NCBI RefSeq assembly: GCF_030913635.1
Contig: NZ_CP133188.1
Location: 744,001 to 808,000, forward strand
DNA from: Sedimentibacter sp. MB35-C1
GTDB taxonomy: Bacteria; Bacillota; Clostridia; Tissierellales; Sedimentibacteraceae
Direction of reading: 5' to 3'
Length of the DNA stretch: 64,000 bases
In this document: in pieces, positions 34,312 to 41,287 of the stretch
How positions within the stretch are numbered: the stretch's first letter is position 1
Layout of the letters: every line of letters begins with the position of its first letter
Notes under the pieces: generated by a model
Database searches by the model: none
Told to the model about the DNA's origin: nothing
What the model saw: only the letters and a program-made list of their open reading frames with translations
Translations under genes and position numbers: made by a program

Positions 34312-35250
34312 TTATACCCCCTGCTCCAATATTCGATAGTCCGGACGTTCGGTTTTATTCCTAATATTCCACAGAATAGTACCATAACTCGAATCGGTAA
34401 TTTCCAGAAGATGTCCGTCCTCGTCCGCATGTGATTTTAGCCAAGATAAAATTTTGGCAGCGTTTCTATCGGTTTGTTCGTATTCCGGCAACATGTGCTC
34501 CATAATGAACGCTACATATTCTTCACCTGGCGTTATAATGATTTCCTGATGCCGGTTTTCATAGCTTGTTTCAGGATTATATCCCATAAGGAAAAGGACA
34601 TTAAAAAGGGAATAAAACCATCTGCCGCTCCATTGTTTCGGTAATTCTTGTCCAAAAACTTCTCGCATGATTTGGGCTCTCAACCGATTATGTCCACTCA
34701 AATGAGTAATGTTGCAACACCATGCACGACTCATTTCCATAGACTTGATTAGACCATCCATGCCATGAATAGCCGGAGTCATGGAGCAGAATACTAAATC
34801 AAAAGCTCTTTTGTAGCCCTCTCTTTCAATATCAATGGTCTGAAAATCGCAGACACGAAGAACAGCATTAGTAAGTCCCTGCTGCACAATATGCTCCGTT
34901 CCATGTTCAATCATTTTACTTGAGATGTCCAAACCCAGAACACTATTTGCCTTTCGAGCAAATTCAGCAACAAATCGCCCGGGGCCACAACCGATATCCA
35001 CAACATCACAACTTTTGTTCAAAACACCACGCTGTTCTAAAAGTTTGACCGCACTATAAACACGCTCATCCCCTTTGCGTTGATTGATACGCTCTTTTTT
35101 CCAGGACTCAGCCCGTTTGTCCCATTTTTTCGCAGAATGATCCGGTGTATCCGGAAGGCGAGACTCCTGCATTTGTACAAAGTACTCTAAATCGACAAGA
35201 TTGTAATTTGGCTTATATTGTATATCCATTTTATCTATATACTTCATCAT
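34312..35250 (-). CDS. Class I SAM-dependent methyltransferase of the molybdenum island
   Basis: A 312-residue protein with a standard SAM-binding core: VVDIGCGPGRFVAEFARKA near residue 85, GLDISSKMIEHG, and FDLVFCSMTPAIHG. An N-terminal extension of about 70 residues includes a charged segment (KKWDKRAESWKKERINQRKG). Its substrate is unknown. It is tightly packed between the NTPase gene (ATGA overlap) and the MoeA-like gene (1-base gap), so a role in metal uptake or cofactor handling is implied. Methylation of a metal chelator or of a corrinoid-like carrier would be speculation. Confidence 0.8.
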   Translation of the reverse strand: MMKYIDKMDIQYKPNYNLVDLEYFVQMQESRLPDTPDHSAKKWDKRAESWKKERINQRKGDERVYSAVKLLEQRGVLNKSCDVVDIGCGPGRFVAEFARKANSVLGLDISSKMIEHGTEHIVQQGLTNAVLRVCDFQTIDIEREGYKRAFDLVFCSMTPAIHGMDGLIKSMEMSRAWCCNITHLSGHNRLRAQIMREVFGQELPKQWSGRWFYSLFNVLFLMGYNPETSYENRHQEIIITPGEEYVAFIMEHMLPEYEQTDRNAAKILSWLKSHADEDGHLLEITDSSYGTILWNIRNKTERPDYRILEQGV

Positions 35251-35810
35251 TTTTTCCTTTCTATGGATGCACACGCAGAAAATTTTAGTTGTTCTCGCAT
35301 GAATTTCAGCACTTCAACTTTGAGGGCATCCCTATTTTCCTCCGTGATATAAAAACAATGGCATTTGGGGTGCGTCCGAACTTGTTCTAAAAATGCAAAC
35401 CCTTTCTGATTTTTCACAGCAGCAATTACAGGAACTTCTCCATCTAACCTTGAAATAATAGCATCACAAAACTGCTTTTCGTTTGATTCCATAAATCCTA
35501 TTTCATCAAACACTATTACGCTACTGTTCGGCACTGAAGCTAAAATTTTAGGTGCATAAGCATCAAATACACCCGCCATGGTTTTAAACCCTTCAGTAGG
35601 GCTGCAGTAGCCAAGAAGGTTTTTTGTTGATTGAACCCGTGGTTTTCCCGGTTCATAGATATAAACAGGTTCTCTCATTTGGGAATCCGAAAGAAGCGAT
35701 TCTTTCTTTGTTTGATATCCGTATATTGGTCTCCCTAATTTCTGCAAAACACTATTGATCAAAGTGGTTTTACCGATATGGCGGGGACCAACAATTAATG
35801 CATGAATCAT
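35247..35810 (-). CDS. THEP1-like P-loop nucleoside-triphosphatase
   Basis: A 187-residue protein resembling the NTPase_1/THEP1 family. Walker A is GPRHIGKTT (about 8-16) and Walker B is VIVFDEIGFME (about 97-107), then EVPVIAAVKN. The ATG at 35810 follows TAGGAGG; an in-frame ATG at 35834 overlaps the ABC ATPase stop but has no binding site. Such NTPases recur beside molybdenum cofactor and metal-uptake genes. A chaperone-like or GTP-dependent loading role is possible; nothing in the sequence names the substrate. Confidence 0.78.
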   Translation of the reverse strand: MIHALIVGPRHIGKTTLINSVLQKLGRPIYGYQTKKESLLSDSQMREPVYIYEPGKPRVQSTKNLLGYCSPTEGFKTMAGVFDAYAPKILASVPNSSVIVFDEIGFMESNEKQFCDAIISRLDGEVPVIAAVKNQKGFAFLEQVRTHPKCHCFYITEENRDALKVEVLKFMREQLKFSACASIERKK

Positions 35811-35830
35811 TATATTCCTCCTAATTTCTG

Positions 35831-36652
35831 TCATGCGTCATTCATTTTATATTGGCGCAAGAGATTTTCTGTGTTTTTTACAGGCAGGCAAATTGTCCTT
35901 TCCATACCATAGCGATCATGTATTGTAACAACATCCATTTCGATGTCGTAGACAGACTCTAAGTTTTTAGGTGTGATAATCTGCTTCGGAGGGCCAAGAC
36001 CTTCAACCTTTCCCTCTTTCATCAATAGGACTTTACTTCCAATGGAGAATGGGTGCTCCGGACTATGGGTTGACATGACAATACAATATCCTCTTCTTGC
36101 AAGATCTGTAATTACTTCCATTAGTAGCTGGTGATTGGCATAGTCAAGATTTGCGGCCGGTTCATCCATGACAAACACCTTGGCGGATTGGCATATAGCA
36201 CGGGCAATCAAAATCAACTGCCGCTGCCCACCGCTTAGAGCTGTATATTTTTTATTTGCGAGATGCAATGCGTTTACTTTTTCCAATGCAGCAAATGCAG
36301 ACTCACGATCCGTTGCTTTAGGTGTTTCAAAAGATGAGAAATGAGAAGCTCGTCCCATAATTACAATATCCAAAACCGTATAGGCAAAAATAGGCGTATG
36401 GTATTGAGGAATATATGCAACCAGGTTTGCCAACTCCTTGGGAGAAAGAGCTTTGGTATTGTGCCCATCAATATGGATACTTCCGGACGAAATCGGAATT
36501 GAACCAAGCAACAGTCTAAATAAAGTGGTTTTTCCACAGCCGTTTGGACCAACAAGACACAGAACATCTCCAAAATCTGCATTGCAACTCACACCTTTTA
36601 CGATATTACCGTTGCCATAACCGCCAAATACATCATTAATTTCCAACAACAT
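35831..36652 (-). CDS. FecE/BtuD-type ABC transporter ATP-binding protein (molybdate/tungstate candidate)
   Basis: A 273-residue ABC ATPase: Walker A GPNGCGKTT (35-43), Q-loop YIPQYHTP, signature LSGGQRQ, Walker B VFVMDEPAANLD, and switch His in MSTHSPEHP. It pairs with the FecCD-type permease immediately upstream (7-base gap). Transporters of this type usually carry siderophores or cobalamin. The MolABC system of Haemophilus shows the same fold can carry molybdate, which fits the genes around it. Confidence 0.9.
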   Translation of the reverse strand: MLLEINDVFGGYGNGNIVKGVSCNADFGDVLCLVGPNGCGKTTLFRLLLGSIPISSGSIHIDGHNTKALSPKELANLVAYIPQYHTPIFAYTVLDIVIMGRASHFSSFETPKATDRESAFAALEKVNALHLANKKYTALSGGQRQLILIARAICQSAKVFVMDEPAANLDYANHQLLMEVITDLARRGYCIVMSTHSPEHPFSIGSKVLLMKEGKVEGLGPPKQIITPKNLESVYDIEMDVVTIHDRYGMERTICLPVKNTENLLRQYKMNDA

Positions 36653-36659
36653 ATAATTT

Positions 36660-37700
36660 TTACCGCTCCTTTCTCTTGATAATGAGATAAATAAAGAACG
36701 GCGCTCCCATTATGCTGGTCACAACACCGAGAGGAAGCTCCATTGATAAAACAGAGCGGGCAATGTCATCCATCAGCACCAAATATCCGGCACCCAACAT
36801 AGCGCTGGCGGGGATCAACCGGCCATAATCTACGCCTACAAGCGCTCTGGCTAAATGAGGGATCATTAAGCCGACCCAACCGATTAAGCCACCAAGGCAA
36901 ACTGCCGCAGCGCTCAGTAAAGTAGATGCAATAATAAAAATCAGTCGATAATGACGGATATTGATACCCAAGCTCTTTGCTTCTTCTTCATCCAGCGTCA
37001 TAAGATTGATTTGCCAACGAAAAACAAACACTAATATTAGTCCAATTAGCATGGGAATGGCACTCCGCTGAAAAGCATCCATATTCGTTTTTGTGAGACT
37101 TCCCATAAGCCAAAATGTAATCTGTTGCAAGACATCATTAGGATCTGCTACGTATTTTATCATTGTCACACCAGCGTTACAAAGTGACATGATCATTGAT
37201 CCAGTAAGTACAAGACTAAGTGTGTGCGAATGAGCTGACTTCCTGCTGATCAAATAAGATGCTGCAACAGCGGCTATTCCACCAATAAAGGCGGCAATCT
37301 GAACCATCCAATTTGACGCACCATTCAAAATAGCAAAAGCCGCACCAAGGCTCGCACCGGATGAAACGCCTAAAATATCTGGAGATACCAAAGGATTTCG
37401 AAACATTCCCTGATAAGTTGAACCAGCAACAGACAGCGACGCACCAATAAAAACCGCGGATAAAATTCGTGGTAATCGAATACTCCAGAAAATCGTGACT
37501 GCTTGTGGCAAAATATCACCTTTATACCCGAACCTGGATAAAAAGGCTTGTATAACTTGAGAAGGTGATAACGGATAATAGCCCACCCAGAATGAAAATA
37601 GTGTAATCAAAAGCAGAAGAATCAGCATGCCCAGCATTAAACACCGGTAACGGTGTCGCTGAGCCGCTTCATTTTGAACCTCAACATGAGATATGCGCAT
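36660..37700 (-). CDS. FecCD/BtuC-type ABC transporter permease (molybdate/tungstate candidate)
   Basis: A 346-residue permease with about nine or ten membrane helices. Family blocks seen: RLPRILSAVFIGASLSVAG near residue 74, NPLVSPDILGVSSGASLGAA, and the cytoplasmic coupling region GLIGWVGLMIPHLAR near 263. AAAGGGG precedes the ATG. First gene of the minus-strand island operon, divergent from the binding-protein gene across a promoter region with a large palindrome. Substrate is inferred from context, not from the sequence. Confidence 0.92.
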   Translation of the reverse strand: MRISHVEVQNEAAQRHRYRCLMLGMLILLLLITLFSFWVGYYPLSPSQVIQAFLSRFGYKGDILPQAVTIFWSIRLPRILSAVFIGASLSVAGSTYQGMFRNPLVSPDILGVSSGASLGAAFAILNGASNWMVQIAAFIGGIAAVAASYLISRKSAHSHTLSLVLTGSMIMSLCNAGVTMIKYVADPNDVLQQITFWLMGSLTKTNMDAFQRSAIPMLIGLILVFVFRWQINLMTLDEEEAKSLGINIRHYRLIFIIASTLLSAAAVCLGGLIGWVGLMIPHLARALVGVDYGRLIPASAMLGAGYLVLMDDIARSVLSMELPLGVVTSIMGAPFFIYLIIKRKER

Positions 37701-37725
37701 AGTCGGCGTCCCCTTTAATTAGTAC

Positions 37726-37754
37726 TTGACAAATAAAAATCGTAATGTTATGCT
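37726..37754 (+). promoter_or_regulatory. Sigma-A promoter of the binding-protein gene
   Basis: TTGACA (37726-37731), 17 bases, TATGCT (37749-37754). The start point would be near 37761, immediately before the 43-bp palindrome. Confidence 0.7.
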
Positions 37755-37761
37755 GTGTGTT

Positions 37762-37804
37762 GCGTTATACTTTTAAAAGCAATTCGCATTTAAAAGTATA
37801 ACGC
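37762..37804. promoter_or_regulatory. Perfect 16-bp inverted repeat, candidate ModE-type operator
   Basis: GCGTTATACTTTTAAA (37762-37777) and TTTAAAAGTATAACGC (37789-37804) are exact reverse complements around an 11-base centre. It lies at the start point of the binding-protein promoter and between the two divergent transporter operons. The outer CGTTATAC/GTATAACG resembles ModE half-sites (CGTTATAT), but the spacing is wider. A ModE-type HTH is encoded at 39144-40046. It could also fold as a 5'-UTR hairpin. Confidence 0.6.
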
Positions 37805-37837
37805 TACAGCTCCAAAATGTCAAGACCAATGAAATAC

Positions 37838-37857
37838 ATACTATGGAATACTATGGA
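37838..37857 (+). repeat. Tandem 10-bp repeat ATACTATGGA
   Basis: Two exact adjacent copies in the leader of the binding-protein gene, about 20 bases before the ribosome binding site. Function not apparent. Confidence 0.5.
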
Positions 37858-37892
37858 GCAAAATGTTAAATTATATTAAAGGAGACTGCTTT

Positions 37893-39029
37893 ATGAAGAA
37901 ACCAAAACGCTTGCTTGCCATGCTTTTGACTGTTCTAATGATGGTAAGCCTGTTTGCTGGTTGTGCGCAGACGGAAAATCCCTCAGACGCATCTCAACAG
38001 ACAGAAACTCAAAATCAAATCTCGGATGAAAGCAATGTGACCGAAGAACCAACTACCCGTGAAATCACAGATATGGCAGGCCGTATCGTGACTGTACCTA
38101 CCGAAATTGACTCTGCTTTTTCTACCGGTCCTGTTTCGGCGATTTTTCTGTATATGGTTGCACCGGACAAACTGTTAGGATGGAATTATGAACTGAATGA
38201 TATCGAAAAATCTATCATTCTTGAGGAGTATCATGATCTTCCAAACTTCGGTATGGGTGATGCCGTTAACTATGAAGCAGTTATTGCTGCGAATCCCACT
38301 ATTGCTGTCAACTGCGGCACAATAAATGATGCGATGATTTCCGATTGTGATGCCCTGTCTGAAAGTCTTGGTATTCCTGTCATTGCCGTGGACAGTGATC
38401 TTAATAATTCTGTGGCAGCATTCAGATTTATGGGGGAACTCTTAGGAGTGGAAGAGCATGGCGAAGCGCTTGCCGCTTACGCTGAGCAAACCTTCAGTGA
38501 TATTGAAACTCTTGCGAACATACCTGAAGAAGAGAGAGTTCGTGTTTACTATGGCAATGGCGAAGATTCTCTCGAAACTGCACCCAACAGCTCGTCTCAC
38601 GCACAGATTCTCGATACAATCAATGCCATTAACGTAGCAGATCTCGAGCTCGGTGATGGTTCTCGTGTACAAATTTCCGCGGAACAGCTACTTGCCTGGG
38701 ATCCTGATGTAATTGTTGTGAATGGAGAGCCTAAGGCGAACATGAGTGGTGGTTCTGCTGCGGATGCTATCCTGAACAATCCTGACTACGCTTCTTTGAA
38801 AGCTGTTCAGGAACTGAAGGTATACGGTACTCCCAACGCACCGTTTAGCTGGGTTGACCGTCCGCCCGGACCGAACCGTCTCATTGGTATGCGTTGGTTC
38901 TCCGCATTGATATATTCGGATTATATTGAATGCAACGTTGAGGAAGAGGTTCACGAATTTTTTGAACTGTTCTACCATGTTGATTTGACTGATGAACAGA
39001 TGAACAACCTTCTCAAGGGTACCCTGTGA
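37893..39029 (+). CDS. FecB/BtuF-type substrate-binding lipoprotein (molybdate/tungstate candidate)
   Basis: A 378-residue lipoprotein: signal peptide MKKPKRLLAMLLTVLM then lipobox LFAGC (Cys23), a Ser/Glu/Gln-rich linker, and a TroA/FecB-like binding domain starting EITDMAGRIVTVPTEI. The ATG at 37893 follows AAAGGAG. Markers such as YEAVIAANPTIAVN and LLAWDPDVIVVNGEP are typical of the class. It is transcribed away from its permease and ATPase, followed by its own terminator. MolA of Haemophilus, a molybdate binder, has this fold; the ligand here is inferred from the XdhC, MoeA-like and ModE-like neighbours. Confidence 0.9.
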   Translation: MKKPKRLLAMLLTVLMMVSLFAGCAQTENPSDASQQTETQNQISDESNVTEEPTTREITDMAGRIVTVPTEIDSAFSTGPVSAIFLYMVAPDKLLGWNYELNDIEKSIILEEYHDLPNFGMGDAVNYEAVIAANPTIAVNCGTINDAMISDCDALSESLGIPVIAVDSDLNNSVAAFRFMGELLGVEEHGEALAAYAEQTFSDIETLANIPEEERVRVYYGNGEDSLETAPNSSSHAQILDTINAINVADLELGDGSRVQISAEQLLAWDPDVIVVNGEPKANMSGGSAADAILNNPDYASLKAVQELKVYGTPNAPFSWVDRPPGPNRLIGMRWFSALIYSDYIECNVEEEVHEFFELFYHVDLTDEQMNNLLKGTL

Positions 39030-39033
39030 TTGC

Positions 39034-39067
39034 AAAAACCGCCCGGAGAGCTTCGGGCGGTTTTTTT
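39034..39067 (+). terminator. Terminator of the binding-protein gene
   Basis: AAAAACCGCCCG (39034-39045) / CGGGCGGTTTTT (39054-39065), eight-base loop, T-run. Confidence 0.93.
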
Positions 39068-39143
39068 CTCCGTTCCATTTGAAGTTATGGTATTAATTTG
39101 ATATAATTATACCATACGAAAAATCATGGAAAGGGGTATTGTT

Positions 39144-40046
39144 ATGACTGCTGCTCTAATCATTGCCGCAGGAAAGACAGAGCGTAGAGATAAATTTTCG
39201 CCGGAAAAACAAGTTGGTAGAATTACGGCTATTGAAAGAATTGTGTTGCTTTTTAAATTAGCAGGCATTCAACGCATTGTTGTTGTTGGGGATGAAGATG
39301 AATTGCCTCAAAAATTAGTTTCCTCCATGAATCTTGTTTTTTTGACAGTGTCGGCAAACGGAGAGATGTTGGATAGCATAAAACAGGGTCTTCTTTATTT
39401 ACGGGACAAGTGCACAAAGGCGCTAATTACCCATGCTGATGTTCCGGTATTTTCTAAAAATACAGTCCAACTTTTATTGGATGCGGATGGAGATGTGTGT
39501 ATCCCGTCTCATGGCGGACGTTGTGGACATCCCATCTTGCTTCGGTCAACTTGTTTCGCAGAAATTATTTCTTATCGGGGGAATGACGGATTAAAAGGCG
39601 CAATTGAAGCCTCTGGCATTAAAAAAGAAATTGTCGAAACTGACGATGAAGGAATTCTGATAGATGTCCAATCACCAACACTGCATGGAAATCTTTTGGA
39701 CAATCATGACATCATGAATATGAGAGCTTCTTTCCAAATCAAAATCAGTAAGGAAAAGAGGTTTTATGGTCCGGGCGTTCATCATCTGCTACAGTTGATT
39801 GAGGAATTCGGCTCCCTATCCAGTGCATGCCAGCACATGGGAATGTCATATACCAAGGGGCGAAAAATCATTTCCACAATGGAAGAACAGCTTGGAGTAC
39901 CTGTACTTGATACAAAACAAGGAGGCAAAACCGGAGGCTATTCTCGCTTAACTGAAGAAGCGAAAAAAATGATGGATAGCTATTTTGCGTTTCAGGAAGA
40001 AGCTGAAGCGGTACTCCAAAAAATATTTAAAAAACATTTTACTTAG
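39144..40046 (+). CDS. MobA-like nucleotidyltransferase domain fused to a ModE-type DNA-binding domain
   Basis: A 300-residue fusion. The N-terminal part (1-195) has the MobA/MocA nucleotidyltransferase fold: LIIAAG at the start, ALITHADVPVFSKNTVQLLLD, CIPSHGGRCGHPILL. The C-terminal part (about 200-298) is a ModE N-terminal winged-helix domain (LLQLIEEFGSLSSACQHMGMSYTKGRKIISTM, split here by its helix turn). The usual LAAGxSSRMGxxK catalytic loop is degenerate (AAGKTERRDKF), and no Mop/TOBE molybdate-binding domain is present. It could be a MocA-type cofactor enzyme, a regulator, or both. The ATG at 39144 has AAAGGGG upstream. Its likely target is the palindrome at 37762. Confidence 0.85.
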   Translation: MTAALIIAAGKTERRDKFSPEKQVGRITAIERIVLLFKLAGIQRIVVVGDEDELPQKLVSSMNLVFLTVSANGEMLDSIKQGLLYLRDKCTKALITHADVPVFSKNTVQLLLDADGDVCIPSHGGRCGHPILLRSTCFAEIISYRGNDGLKGAIEASGIKKEIVETDDEGILIDVQSPTLHGNLLDNHDIMNMRASFQIKISKEKRFYGPGVHHLLQLIEEFGSLSSACQHMGMSYTKGRKIISTMEEQLGVPVLDTKQGGKTGGYSRLTEEAKKMMDSYFAFQEEAEAVLQKIFKKHFT

Positions 40047-40090
40047 GATGATAAGAATACTCCTATATATCTCATTGAAAGGTAATTACT

Positions 40091-41128
40091 ATGAATGCTA
40101 TATTTGCAAAAATATTGTACGAGTTGGAAAAGTCCCATAATCTTGTTCTGGTAAGCATTGTTTCGCAAGAAGGTTCCTCTCCCCGTGGTGTCGGTGCACA
40201 AATGCTAGTGGGTGAGCATGGCCGCATTCTTGGCACTGTCGGTGGTGGATCAGTAGAAATGCATTGCGAACAGAACGCTTTTGACTATCTCAAAGGAAAG
40301 CAATCGGGCAAAAAGGTGTTTTTTTTGAAAACAGGCGATAAAGATGATATTGGTATGGTCTGTGGAGGCGATATAGAAGTTTGGTTTCAGTATGTTGATT
40401 CTTCGCTTTCGTTTTGGAGACAGCTTGCTGGAACGCTTTTAAACTTATTAGCTAATCATCAGGGTGGTTGGTTGGCGTTAAATACCGACGGATCGCTTCC
40501 AGCTATATTAGATTCAGAAGGAATTGTTGTTTTGGGAGCATTGCCTACAGGCGCAAGCGTACCATCACTTTTACACAACAAATATTTGAAGACGAAAAAT
40601 AGTTTTTTTATGCCATTGCCAGTCCGAGAAAGAGCTGTTATTTTTGGCGGAGGCCATTGTACACAGGCATTGGTGCCGATGCTAAACAAGGTTGGCTTTA
40701 GGGTTGCGGTTATGGATAATCGTCGAGAGTTTGCCAGGCCAGAATTGTTTCCGGATGCAGAATCTGTTGTCTGTGGTGATTTTAAGAGAATTGCGGATTA
40801 CATACAATTGTCTATTTCTGATTACATTGTAATTATGACCAGCGGCCATAGCTACGATTTGGATGTGCAACAACAAGTGTTAAAGAATCCTCCGGTTTAT
40901 GTAGGCGTAATTGGGTCAAAAAGCAAGAAAGCTTTTGTAAACCAACGGTTAAAAGAAGCAGGATTTTTAGATGAAGTAATACAGAACGTCCACTCTCCCA
41001 TTGGCACAGAGATTAAAGCTGTTACTCCAGAAGAAATAGCAATTAGTATAACGGGAGAAATGATTTATGAACGGGCGCTTCTTCGAGAAGCCTGTGGAAT
41101 TATAACACACGGTTGTCCCATGCATTGA
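40091..41128 (+). CDS. xdhC: XdhC/CoxI-family molybdoenzyme maturation protein
   Basis: A 345-residue protein with the XdhC_CoxI N-terminal domain (VSIVSQEGSSPRGVGAQMLV, GTVGGGSVEMHCE) and the C-terminal Rossmann domain (AVIFGGGHCTQALVPML, MTSGHSYDLDVQ, YVGVIGSKSKKAF). XdhC proteins bind the molybdenum cofactor and help insert the sulfurated form into xanthine-dehydrogenase-type hydroxylases. No such hydroxylase is in the window. Last gene of the island; a weak stem-loop (about 41176-41210) and an otherwise featureless gap precede the Lon gene. Confidence 0.93.
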   Translation: MNAIFAKILYELEKSHNLVLVSIVSQEGSSPRGVGAQMLVGEHGRILGTVGGGSVEMHCEQNAFDYLKGKQSGKKVFFLKTGDKDDIGMVCGGDIEVWFQYVDSSLSFWRQLAGTLLNLLANHQGGWLALNTDGSLPAILDSEGIVVLGALPTGASVPSLLHNKYLKTKNSFFMPLPVRERAVIFGGGHCTQALVPMLNKVGFRVAVMDNRREFARPELFPDAESVVCGDFKRIADYIQLSISDYIVIMTSGHSYDLDVQQQVLKNPPVYVGVIGSKSKKAFVNQRLKEAGFLDEVIQNVHSPIGTEIKAVTPEEIAISITGEMIYERALLREACGIITHGCPMH

Positions 41129-41287
41129 TATACGTCAAAATGGCTAACAGTACTAGGGAAGAAGCGTAATTACGGGCGTCTGAAGTTCAAGTAACTGATA
41201 GGCGCTTTTTATTATTCAATTATTTTACAGTTTAATTAACAATCCTAGGGGTATATCTATCTTATAAATTATTTAAGGAGGACGTTA

